Origin: Pseudomonadota bacterium
GTDB lineage: Bacteria > Pseudomonadota > Gammaproteobacteria > Burkholderiales > Burkholderiaceae_C
Reading direction: 5' to 3'
Assembly: GCA_021808525.1 (NCBI GenBank)
Contig: JAKBBK010000026.1
Span: forward strand, 1 to 38,446
DNA length: 38,446 bases
Positions 16,187 to 23,571 of the stretch are shown here, piece after piece. How positions within the stretch are numbered: the stretch's first letter is position 1; each line of letters opens with the position of its first letter. The notes under the pieces were generated by a model. The model was not told where the DNA came from, searched no databases, and worked only from the letters and a program-made list of their open reading frames with translations. The translations under genes were made by a program, and so were the position numbers.

Positions 16187-17121
16187 ACCTCCAATCTCCA
16201 CGACGCATCGCGCTGGTGCTGGGCATCCTCGCATTGGTGCTCCTTCCCTTCGGACTGAAGGGCTACGGCATCTATCTGCTTTCGCTGTGGTGCGTCTACA
16301 CCATGGCCAACTTCGGACTCAATCTGGTGGTCGGCTACGCCGGACTGATGTCGCTGTGCCAGGCCGGATTCCTGGGCGTGGGCGCCTACACGGCGGGCAT
16401 CCTGATCAACATGGGCGTGTCCTTCTGGTTCGTGCTGCCCCTGGCGGCGCTGAACTGCTTCCTGCTGGGCCTGCTCATCGGATTCCCGGCCCTGCGGGTC
16501 CAGCACCATTACCTGGCCTTCGCGACCCTGGGCTTCAATGTGCTGATCTTCCTGTTCATGCGCAACGAGCAGTGGTTGACCGGCGGGCCCATGGGCATTC
16601 CCAACGTTCCGCGCCCCTCGCTGTTGGGCTACTCGCTCAACCCCGCGATCCCCTTCTATTACCTGGTGCTGGTGTTCACCCTGCTGTTGGCCGGGGTCAT
16701 GGCCTGGCTGCTGCGCTCGCCCTGGGGACGCGCCTTCACGGCCCTGCGCGACAACCCCATCCGCGCCGAGAGCCTGGGGGTCAACATCACCCTGTACACC
16801 CTGCTGGCCTTCGCCATCGGCGCGGCCTTCGCCGGCATCGCCGGGGTGTTCTACGCCACCCTGGTGGAGTTCATCGACCCGAATCCCTTCACCTACTCGG
16901 CCTCGCTCATGCTGCTGCTGGCGGTGATCGCGGGCGGCGCCGGCCGCTTCTACGGCCCGGTGGTGGGCGCGGCGATCATCGTGCTGCTGCCGGAATGGCT
17001 GCGCTTCGCGCAAAGCTGGTACCTGGTGATTTTCGGATTCGCCATCGTCGCGCTGATGATCTGGCTGCCCGGCGGCGTGCTGGCCCTGCCGGAGCGCCTG
17101 GGATTCGGAGAAAAGTCATGA
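16183..17121 (+). CDS. livM: Branched-chain amino acid-type ABC transporter permease LivM
   Basis: A 312-residue permease partner of LivH. It has several hydrophobic helices and the LivM hallmark NLVVGYAGLMSLCQAGFLGVGAY, followed by FATLGFNV, the RAESLGVNITLYTLLAFA coupling segment and GGAGRFYGPVVGA. The ATG overlaps the livH stop and its TGA overlaps the livG ATG, so translation is coupled through the operon. Confidence 0.92.
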   Translation: MNLQSPRRIALVLGILALVLLPFGLKGYGIYLLSLWCVYTMANFGLNLVVGYAGLMSLCQAGFLGVGAYTAGILINMGVSFWFVLPLAALNCFLLGLLIGFPALRVQHHYLAFATLGFNVLIFLFMRNEQWLTGGPMGIPNVPRPSLLGYSLNPAIPFYYLVLVFTLLLAGVMAWLLRSPWGRAFTALRDNPIRAESLGVNITLYTLLAFAIGAAFAGIAGVFYATLVEFIDPNPFTYSASLMLLLAVIAGGAGRFYGPVVGAAIIVLLPEWLRFAQSWYLVIFGFAIVALMIWLPGGVLALPERLGFGEKS

Positions 17122-17873
17122 GCGCCACGCACCCGTCCTTCCTCGCCGTGCGCGAACTGCGCAAGCATTACGGGTCGATCAAGGCCGTCGACGGCATCAG
17201 CTTCGACGTCGGCCCCAGCGAGATCGTCGGCGTGATCGGCCCCAACGGCTGCGGCAAGACCACGCTGTTCAATTCCATCCTCGGTCAGATCGAACCCACC
17301 TCGGGCACGGTGAGCTTCTGCGAGGAGTCGATCACCGGAAAATCCCCGCTGGACCTGTCGCGCCGCGGCATCGGCCGCACCTTCCAGAGCCTGCAGGTGT
17401 TCGGCAAGCTGTCGGTGCGCGACAACCTGCTCATCGCGGGGCAGGAGTTCGTCGGCACCATGGGCCGGCGCCTGTGGATGCGCCCCGACGCGGGCCTGGG
17501 AGAGCGCGCCGACGAACTGCTCGAACTCTTCCACCTGAAGAAGGTCGCGAACAAGGAAGCGGGCTGCCTGGCCTACGGACAGCAAAAGCTCATCGACGTG
17601 GCCATGGCCTTCATGCCCGCGCCCAGGCTGGTGCTGCTCGACGAACCCTGCGCGGGGATCAACGCCAGCATGGTGGACGAACTGCGCGAGATCCTGGTGA
17701 CCCTGAACTCCACGCATGGCGGCAGCTACGTCGTCATCGAGCACAACATGGAATTCATCATGAAGCTTTGCCCGCACATCATCTGCATGCTGGAGGGCCG
17801 GCTGCTGGCCGAGGGCACGCCTGAGCAGATCCGGGCCGACAAGCATGTGCTGGAGGCCTACCTTGGGAACTGA
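17118..17873 (+). CDS. livG: ABC transporter ATP-binding protein LivG
   Basis: A 251-residue ATPase. The Walker A motif is GPNGCGKTT (Cys in place of the usual Ala/Ser), and IGRTFQSLQVF is the Q-loop region. The signature helix is CLAYGQQKLIDVA, a LivG-type variant of LSGGQ, followed by Walker B LVLLDEPCAGI and the switch His in VIEHNMEF. It powers the LivHM permease on the cytoplasmic side. The last 11 bp of the gene overlap livF, and its 3' end supplies the livF ribosome-binding site. Confidence 0.93.
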   Translation: MSATHPSFLAVRELRKHYGSIKAVDGISFDVGPSEIVGVIGPNGCGKTTLFNSILGQIEPTSGTVSFCEESITGKSPLDLSRRGIGRTFQSLQVFGKLSVRDNLLIAGQEFVGTMGRRLWMRPDAGLGERADELLELFHLKKVANKEAGCLAYGQQKLIDVAMAFMPAPRLVLLDEPCAGINASMVDELREILVTLNSTHGGSYVVIEHNMEFIMKLCPHIICMLEGRLLAEGTPEQIRADKHVLEAYLGN

Positions 17874-18597
17874 AGCGCTGATCGAGTTCGATCAGGTCGA
17901 GGCCGGCTACGGCAACCTGACCATCCTGCACAAGGCCAGCTTCCAGGTGCGCGAGGGCCTGATCACCCTGCTCACGGGAGCCAACGGCGCCGGCAAGTCC
18001 ACCGCCATGAAGACCCTGTTCGGGGTCATCCGACCCGGCGGCGGGGACATCCGCCTGCGAGGCCAGTCCATCGTCGGGCGCACGCCGCGCGACATGCTCG
18101 AGCTGGGCATGGCCTACGTGCCCCAGGATCGCAGCCTGTTCCCGAGCCTGAGCGTCTACCACAACCTGGAGCTGGGCGGCATCATGCTGCCGCGCAAGCA
18201 GCTGCGCCCGCGCATCGAGGAAGTGCTGGAGCGCTTCCCGCGCCTGCGCGAGCGGGTGCACAGCCAGGCCTCGACGCTTTCCGGGGGCGAGCGCAAGCAG
18301 CTGGAGATCGCCCGCGCGCTGCTGCTGCGCCCGGAGATCCTGCTGGTCGACGAGCCCTCCATCGGGCTGTCCCCGAAAATCGTGGGCGAGGTGTTCGAAC
18401 TGCTCGGCCGCCTGGCCTCCGACGGCAAGACCATTCTCGTGGTCGAGCAGAACGTGCGCAGCGCGCTGAAGGTGGCGCACCACGCCTACGGCATGGAACT
18501 GGGACGCATCGTGCTGGACCTGCCGGCCGAGAGCATCCTGGACAATCCCGAATTCAACCGCCTGTTGCTGGGCGGCCATGTCGCCGACGCCGCCTGA
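17863..18597 (+). CDS. livF: ABC transporter ATP-binding protein LivF
   Basis: A 244-residue ATPase partner of LivG, with Walker A GANGAGKST, YVPQDRSLFPSLSV (Q-loop and LivF-type extension), signature LSGGERKQLEIARAL, Walker B ILLVDEPSIGL and switch His replaced by Gln in VVEQNV, as is normal for LivF. The TTG at 17863 is taken as start: GGAGG lies six bases upstream and the family-conserved sequence begins there. An ATG six codons earlier would add a non-conserved MCWRPT leader. It is the last gene of the liv operon, followed by a short hairpin before the converging IclR gene. Confidence 0.9.
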   Translation: MGTEALIEFDQVEAGYGNLTILHKASFQVREGLITLLTGANGAGKSTAMKTLFGVIRPGGGDIRLRGQSIVGRTPRDMLELGMAYVPQDRSLFPSLSVYHNLELGGIMLPRKQLRPRIEEVLERFPRLRERVHSQASTLSGGERKQLEIARALLLRPEILLVDEPSIGLSPKIVGEVFELLGRLASDGKTILVVEQNVRSALKVAHHAYGMELGRIVLDLPAESILDNPEFNRLLLGGHVADAA

Positions 18598-18614
18598 CCG
18601 GCCCGCGCGGCCGG
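18598..18614. terminator. Short hairpin between convergent livF and iclR genes
   Basis: CCGGCC (18598-18603) and GGCCGG (18609-18614) flank a 5-nt loop, immediately after the livF stop and in the 31-bp gap to the converging IclR gene. The stem is short and no T-run follows, so it is a weak candidate. Confidence 0.3.
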
Positions 18615-18628
18615 ATGGAGATCGACGG

Positions 18629-19348
18629 CTAGCCGCGATTCGCCGTCAGCGGGCCAAAGACGGTGGCGTCGCCGCCGAAGGCTGCCGTCAGCTCGGCGGC
18701 GTTCTCGGCCAGCGAGGCCACCACCGCCTCGCGCGCGAGGGTCTCGATGCGATAGCGCGGCCCGGACAGGCTGATGCACCCCACCAGCGCCCCGGACTGG
18801 CCGAACACCGGGCAGGCGTAGGCCGCGGTCTCCGGATCGCGTTCGCCGAAGGAGGCCGCGAACAGCTCCCGGCGGATCTGGTCATAGCGGGTTCCGCGCT
18901 CGCCGCCGAAGGCCAGCAGCACGCGCCCGGCCGCGCCGAGATGCAGGTCCAGGGTGTCGCCCTCGCGCACCGTGTCGGTCACCGAGCGACGGCCCTGCAC
19001 GCGGAAGGTGCAGATGCGCCGGTCGCCCTCGCGCACATAGAACGAGGCGCTTTCATTCCATTCATCCACGAGTTTGCGCAGCACCGGAAGCACATGATCG
19101 CTGCTGCGGAACTGGCCCTGGTAGAGACTGGCGAGGAACAGGGGCTTGTAGCCGATCTGGTACAGCCCGTCGCTGCTTCGCTTGAGGAAGCCGAATTTCT
19201 CCAGGGATTCGGCCAGGCGCAGGATGGTGCTCTTGTAGTAGCCGGTGCGACGGGCGATCTCGGCCAGCGTGAGGCCGCGGTCGTCGGCACGGAAGGCCTC
19301 GAGAATGCGCAATGCGCGATCGACGGCCGCAACTCCGAGAGTGGTCAT
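18629..19348 (-). CDS. IclR-family transcriptional regulator
   Basis: A 239-residue regulator with an N-terminal winged helix (residues about 7-65, LTLAEIARRTGYYKSTILRLAESL) and an IclR effector domain (HLGAAGRVLLAFGG, ACPVFGQSGALVGCISLSGP). ATG at 19348 is used. It diverges from the VOC/TIM-barrel/DsbA-fold operon across a 101-bp spacer, which is its likely target. It is clearly different from the IclR at 13420-14190 and lacks the PcaU-type patch, so the two probably sense different compounds. No convincing operator was seen in the spacer. Confidence 0.85.
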   Translation of the reverse strand: MTTLGVAAVDRALRILEAFRADDRGLTLAEIARRTGYYKSTILRLAESLEKFGFLKRSSDGLYQIGYKPLFLASLYQGQFRSSDHVLPVLRKLVDEWNESASFYVREGDRRICTFRVQGRRSVTDTVREGDTLDLHLGAAGRVLLAFGGERGTRYDQIRRELFAASFGERDPETAAYACPVFGQSGALVGCISLSGPRYRIETLAREAVVASLAENAAELTAAFGGDATVFGPLTANRG

Positions 19349-19449
19349 GTCGGGTGTTTCACGGATGCATGGATGGCGCCGCGGCCGGCCCTCGCCGGCT
19401 TGCGCTCGCCTGTGGTCAACACTTTGCTCGAACCTTGCGGGAACATGAA

Positions 19450-20316
19450 ATGTCAGAAACGACGCAACCCAGGATCAGCGGCCAGGGCAACAGCTTGGGC
19501 ATGAACGGCCTGGAATTCGTGGAGTTCGCGACGGCGAATCCCGAATCCTTCGGCGCGGTGCTCGAGAAACTGGGCTTCGTGCGCGTGGCCCGGCATCGCT
19601 CCAGACGCGTGTTCCTGTACCGCCAGGGCCCCATGAACGTGGTCGTGGACGCCGATCCCCAGGCCCTGGCCAGCAGCACCATCGGCCCCGACAGTGTTTC
19701 GCTGGACGCACTGGCGTTCCGCGTAGCAGACGCCCGCAAAGCATACCAATATCTGATGGAATGCGGGGCCTGGCCCATTCCCAGCCGCGCCGAGGCCATG
19801 GAGCTGAACATTCCCGGAGTGCACGGGGTGGGCGATTCCATCCTCTACCTGGTGGATCGCTACCACGACATCTCGATCTACGACGTGGACTTCGACTTCG
19901 AGCCCGGCGTGGACCCGAACCCTCCGTCGCGCCACGGGCTGCAGTTCCACTCGGTGGTGCAGACCATCGAGACCTGGCGCACCGACGTGTGGACCGACTT
20001 CTACGGCCAGTTGTTCGGGTTCACGCCCCGCGCGGGCGGCGAGGAGATCGACCCCGACTGCGTGCTGCTCGCCAGTCCCTGCGGAAAATTCGGGGTCGAT
20101 CTCCTGGAGCTGCCCGAGGACCTGGCCCGCGACCAGCATTGGGACGAGGGTTTCGCGCGCCTGAAGTTCAGCACCAGCGATCTGGCGGCCACCGTGGCCT
20201 CGCTGCGCGAGCAGGGCGTGGACATCGACCCGCGCAGCACCCCGGTCGAGGCCCTGACCCGCAACGTGGCCAGGGGCGTGCAGTTCGGATTCGTGCAGCG
20301 ACCGGGGAAAGCGTGA
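19450..20316 (+). CDS. VOC/HPPD-like protein with replaced metal ligands
   Basis: A 288-residue two-module vicinal-oxygen-chelate protein related to 4-hydroxyphenylpyruvate dioxygenase and to the C-terminal half of QuiC1/QsuB dehydroshikimate dehydratases. The first iron-ligand histidine appears kept (His167 in LQFHSVV). The second position, normally QHIAF, reads ARLKF (Arg237), and the C-terminal FFEIIQR-type glutamate reads FGFVQR (Gly280). By this hand alignment it cannot bind iron in the usual way and is probably not an active dioxygenase. Its stop overlaps the ATG of the TIM-barrel gene, so the two products are likely partners. Role unknown; a structural or regulatory subunit is plausible. 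Confidence 0.75.
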   Translation: MSETTQPRISGQGNSLGMNGLEFVEFATANPESFGAVLEKLGFVRVARHRSRRVFLYRQGPMNVVVDADPQALASSTIGPDSVSLDALAFRVADARKAYQYLMECGAWPIPSRAEAMELNIPGVHGVGDSILYLVDRYHDISIYDVDFDFEPGVDPNPPSRHGLQFHSVVQTIETWRTDVWTDFYGQLFGFTPRAGGEEIDPDCVLLASPCGKFGVDLLELPEDLARDQHWDEGFARLKFSTSDLAATVASLREQGVDIDPRSTPVEALTRNVARGVQFGFVQRPGKA

Positions 20317-21191
20317 TGCAGGGCTACGTCAACCTCGATCCGGTGGCCCTTCCGGGGCCCCTGGAAGCCAAGCTGCAGCACGCGCGCGCGGCGGGATTTA
20401 CCCAGGTCATGCTCTGGGGCAGCGACCTGGCCAACCACCCGGGTGGTTTCGAGCAGGCCGTGCGTCTGGTGCGCGCCAGCGGGCTGAAGGTGGCCGGGCT
20501 GCAGCTGCTTCGCGACTATGAAGGGCGCAGTCCCGCGCGCCACAGCTACAAGGTCGACATCGCCAAGGAATGCCTGCGCATGTGCAAGGCCGTAGGCGCC
20601 CCCCTGCTCATCGTGACCTCCAGCACCGAGGCGCGCGCGCCCGAGGGGCGCGACGAGATCCAGGATCTGCGCAAGCTGGCCAACCTCGCCGTGCCCCTGA
20701 ACGTGCGCATCGGCTACAAGGCCGTGCCCTGGGCCCAGCGGGTGCGCACCGCGGCCGATGCCTGGGCCACCGTCAGCGCCGTGGAGCACGCGAACTTCCA
20801 CCTGGTGCTCGACACCCTGCACATCCTGATGACCGGGTCCGACCTCGAGTTCCTCGAGGACGTGGACCCCGAGCGCATCGCCCTGGTCCAGCTGGCCGAT
20901 TTCAGCGAGGCCACCATCGGCTCCGACCCCGACCGCCGTGCCGCGGCCAACCACGGCCGGGTGTTCCCAGGCGACGGCGGCCACAGCGCCAGGCTCATCG
21001 AGATGATCCGGGGCATCGATCGCACCGGTTACCGCGGCGCATACAGCCTGCTGGTGATGAACGACGACTATCGCCAGCTGCCGGCCCCGGTGGTCGCCGA
21101 ACACGCCCGGCGCTCCGTGAACTGGCTCAGCAACCAGGTGCTGCGCCGCGCCCTGCAACCCCGCCTCACGGCTCTCGCGCGTCCGACATGA
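20316..21191 (+). CDS. TIM-barrel sugar isomerase/dehydroshikimate dehydratase-like, degenerate metal site
   Basis: A 291-residue barrel related to the catalytic half of QuiC1/QsuB. Asp166 (VLDTLH) and Gln192 (VQLAD) match two of the four metal ligands. The first glutamate is Lys135 (GYKAVPW where QuiC1-type enzymes read YEALAW) and the last is Leu246 (YSLLVMND where they read SLExFN). Loss of two of four ligands argues against ordinary metal-dependent dehydration. ATG at 20316 overlaps the VOC stop (TGATG), and its own stop overlaps the next start. The product may use a different chemistry, bind a ligand without catalysis, or need its VOC partner. The alignment was made by eye. Confidence 0.72.
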   Translation: MQGYVNLDPVALPGPLEAKLQHARAAGFTQVMLWGSDLANHPGGFEQAVRLVRASGLKVAGLQLLRDYEGRSPARHSYKVDIAKECLRMCKAVGAPLLIVTSSTEARAPEGRDEIQDLRKLANLAVPLNVRIGYKAVPWAQRVRTAADAWATVSAVEHANFHLVLDTLHILMTGSDLEFLEDVDPERIALVQLADFSEATIGSDPDRRAAANHGRVFPGDGGHSARLIEMIRGIDRTGYRGAYSLLVMNDDYRQLPAPVVAEHARRSVNWLSNQVLRRALQPRLTALARPT

Positions 21192-21751
21192 ACCCATCCC
21201 GACTCGAAGCCCTGCGCTGGGGAGACGGCCCTTGCCGGGTCGAGCTTTTCCTCGAACCCACCTGCCCGTTTTCCGCCAGGGCCTACGCGAAAATCGATGA
21301 GCTGCTGGGCCTGGACGGCTCGCACCGGCTCAGCATCCACCTGCGCCTGCTGTCCCAGCCCTGGCACCAATTCTCCCCGCTGGTCACGCGGGCCATCCTG
21401 GCCGCATCGGCCGGGCCCGGGGGCCGGCAAGCGGCCCGCCAGGTCCTGTCCGCGGTATTCGCCCACCGGGAGGAATTCGTGCTCGTCGATCACTGCGCGG
21501 GCCCGCTGCTCGACCGCAGCCCGCGCCAGACCCTGGCGCGCATCGAGCAGCTCACGGGCCTCGACCTCGCCGAAGGCTTCGCCGACCCGCGGGTCACCTC
21601 GGAGATGAAGTGGCAGGCCCGCTACGCGCGACAGAACGGCATCCACGTCACGCCCACCGTGATGGTGGACGGCCTGGTCGCGGCGGAGATGAGCAGCAAG
21701 GATTCCGCGCAGACCTGGATGGCGCAGATCGCCGAACGCGCCGCCGCCTGA
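21188..21751 (+). CDS. DsbA/thioredoxin-fold protein with single active-site cysteine
   Basis: A 187-residue cytosolic thioredoxin-fold protein of the DsbA-like type. The active-site position reads PTCPFS (Cys26), so the second cysteine of CxxC is Ser. The cis-proline region HVTPTVMVDG is present near residue 155. No signal peptide is seen. Proteins of this shape include kappa-class glutathione transferases, HCCA isomerases and DsbA-like reductases. A one-cysteine site suits glutathione-linked isomerase or transferase chemistry better than disulfide formation. It is the third gene of the operon, overlapping the TIM-barrel stop by ATGA. Its substrate is unknown, but a maleylpyruvate-isomerase-like cis-trans role would fit an aromatic pathway. 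Confidence 0.72.
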   Translation: MNPSRLEALRWGDGPCRVELFLEPTCPFSARAYAKIDELLGLDGSHRLSIHLRLLSQPWHQFSPLVTRAILAASAGPGGRQAARQVLSAVFAHREEFVLVDHCAGPLLDRSPRQTLARIEQLTGLDLAEGFADPRVTSEMKWQARYARQNGIHVTPTVMVDGLVAAEMSSKDSAQTWMAQIAERAAA

Positions 21752-21756
21752 GCGGC

Positions 21757-22467
21757 TCAGGCCGGCTCGAGCCCCTGCGCCCGCTTGGCCTGCGCCGTCT
21801 CGGGCGAGGCCAGGTAGGCGATCAGCGCCCTCGCCTCGGGCTGGCGGGTCGACGCGCTGCACACCCCGGCGGTGAAGCGGGTGACGATTTCACAGCCGGC
21901 GGGAAGCTCCCCGAGCACGCGCACCCCCGCCAGGCCCACCAGTTCGCTGGTCTGCTGAAAGCCCAGGCTGGCCTTGCCCTCGGCCAGCAGGCGCCCCACG
22001 GGGACGCCGGCCGGCGCCTGCACCAGGCGTGCGCGAACCGCGTCCAGCACGCCCCAGCGCTGCAGCAGCGCCAGCACGGCCGTGCCGCTGGGTCCGGTGG
22101 AATGGCCGATGGCCGCTGCGTCGAGCACCGCCTGGCGCAGGGCCTGCTCGGTGCCCACGTCGACCTGGGCAGCGCCCTCGGGCACGGCCACCACGGTCTT
22201 CGACACCACCAGGTCCACGCGGCTGTCGGCCAGCACGCTTCCGGAGGCGATGAGCTTGTCGATCGCGTCGCCCGCCAGCACGACCAGGTCGAAGGCCTCG
22301 CCCTGGGCCACGCGGCGCGCGGCGTCGACCCCGCCCACCGACTCGAAGTGCACGTCCATGCCGCGATCCCGGCGGCAGCTGTCGGCCAGCTGGGCGAGCA
22401 GCGCCCGCGTGGCCATCGAGGAAATCCCTTGCAGGGCTTGGGTTGTTGAGTTCACGAGAGCGTCCAT
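21757..22467 (-). CDS. ModA-like substrate-binding protein without signal peptide
   Basis: A 236-residue protein of the bacterial extracellular solute-binding group 11 (ModA-like) fold. It has AFDLVVLAGDAIDKL in the first lobe, HSTGPSGTAVLALLQRWGV at the hinge and a final helical segment with AYLASPETAQAKRAQGLEPA. Homologues normally carry an export signal, but the N-terminus (MDALVNSTTQALQGIS) shows none, so it is predicted cytosolic. It might bind a catabolic acid inside the cell, or the signal may be lost or mis-started. It converges on the DsbA-fold gene with a 5-bp gap and lies downstream of the LysR gene on the same strand. It could stand in for the binding protein missing from the liv operon only if exported. 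Confidence 0.7.
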   Translation of the reverse strand: MDALVNSTTQALQGISSMATRALLAQLADSCRRDRGMDVHFESVGGVDAARRVAQGEAFDLVVLAGDAIDKLIASGSVLADSRVDLVVSKTVVAVPEGAAQVDVGTEQALRQAVLDAAAIGHSTGPSGTAVLALLQRWGVLDAVRARLVQAPAGVPVGRLLAEGKASLGFQQTSELVGLAGVRVLGELPAGCEIVTRFTAGVCSASTRQPEARALIAYLASPETAQAKRAQGLEPA

Positions 22468-22514
22468 GCGGGCATCGGATGCCGAGGCATGATAAGGGCG
22501 CCGGGCATGCCGCC

Positions 22515-23423
22515 TCAGACGTCGGCGCGCCCGAGCTTGGAGGCGAAGTGCCTGACCCAGGAGATCAGCTCGGTGGTCGCCGGGGTCAGGGGGATGTCAT
22601 CGCGCCGCAGGATGGCGATCTGGGGCGCGGGAAGGCGTTCGCGGATCGGCACGATGGCCAGTTCCTGGCGCCAGCGCGTGTCGTCGAGCACGGCACGCGG
22701 CAAGGTGCCGAGCATGTCGCTCAGCGCCAGCACCCCCGGCAGGGCCATGAAGGACTCGCACACCAAGCCCACCTTCAGGCCGTGCAATCCCGCGGCCTGG
22801 AAGGCCTGCTGGATCAGGGCGCCGGCGCCGCCGGCTCCCGTCGAGATGACCCATTCGCAATCGGCCAGCTCCATCAGCGACTGCGCCTTGCGCAAGGGGT
22901 GGTCGCGCCGGCACACGATCACCACGTCGGCGGGCAGCAGCAACTCAGCCACGAAGGGCGGATCGAGCTGCTCCACCGCGCAGGGGCTGATCGCGAAATC
23001 CAGGTGACCATCGCGCAAGCCGCCCAGCACGGCCGGGTACAGCCCGTCCACGCAGCGCACCCGGATGCCCGGGAAGCGCTCCCGGAAGGCCTTGATCACG
23101 GAGGGAACGATGCTGATGCCGATCGCCGGCGAGGTGGCGAAGGACACCGTGCCCTCCCAGTGCCCGCGCAGTTGCGCGATCTCCTCCCGCGCCTTGCGGC
23201 TTTCGCGCTCGATGGCGCGCGCGCGATCGAGAAATGCCCTGCCGAACTGCGTGGGGGTTACCCCACGCCTGGAGCGGTGCAGCAGCGGCGCGCCCAGTTC
23301 CTCCTCGAGCTGCTGCAACGCAGCAGTCATCGCGGACTGCGAGACGTGCACGGTATTTGTTGCGGCGCGAAATCCGCCCGCCTCGACGACCGCAATGAAG
23401 TAGCGGATGGCCTGGAGTTTCAT
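22515..23423 (-). CDS. LysR-family transcriptional regulator
   Basis: A 302-residue LysR-type regulator with an N-terminal winged helix (residues 1-60, FIAVVEAGGFRAATNTVHVSQSAMTAALQQLEEELG) and a periplasmic-binding-protein-like effector domain. ATG at 23423 gives the usual MKLQAIRYF opening. An upstream TTG would add nine residues with no family match. It diverges from the TRAP transporter genes, and ATC-N9-GAT lies 10 bp from its start, so it very likely controls dctPQM and the oxygenase genes that follow. It occupies the place that tsaR has in tsaMBCD clusters. Confidence 0.9.
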   Translation of the reverse strand: MKLQAIRYFIAVVEAGGFRAATNTVHVSQSAMTAALQQLEEELGAPLLHRSRRGVTPTQFGRAFLDRARAIERESRKAREEIAQLRGHWEGTVSFATSPAIGISIVPSVIKAFRERFPGIRVRCVDGLYPAVLGGLRDGHLDFAISPCAVEQLDPPFVAELLLPADVVIVCRRDHPLRKAQSLMELADCEWVISTGAGGAGALIQQAFQAAGLHGLKVGLVCESFMALPGVLALSDMLGTLPRAVLDDTRWRQELAIVPIRERLPAPQIAILRRDDIPLTPATTELISWVRHFASKLGRADV

Positions 23424-23430
23424 GAAAGGG

Positions 23431-23466
23431 TGATCGCGAACAACGATCAAAGCATCGAAATTCGAT
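23431..23466. promoter_or_regulatory. Candidate LysR binding sites in the divergent spacer
   Basis: TGATCG (23431-23436) and CGATCA (23444-23449) form a perfect inverted repeat with a 7-bp spacer. It contains ATC-N9-GAT, the classic LysR T-N11-A box. A second perfect inverted repeat, ATCGAA-A-TTCGAT, spans 23454-23466. TCGATCCA is further repeated at 23473-23480 and 23496-23503. The arrangement suits a recognition site plus an activation site between the regulator and dctP. Confidence 0.6.
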
Positions 23467-23571
23467 TATTCGTCGATCCATTGTGCCCCTTAGCATCGAT
23501 CCAGATCAATGAGCACCCGACGCGGACATGCAAGGGCAGCCGCACAGGGTCCCACATCGAGGAGACAGCCC

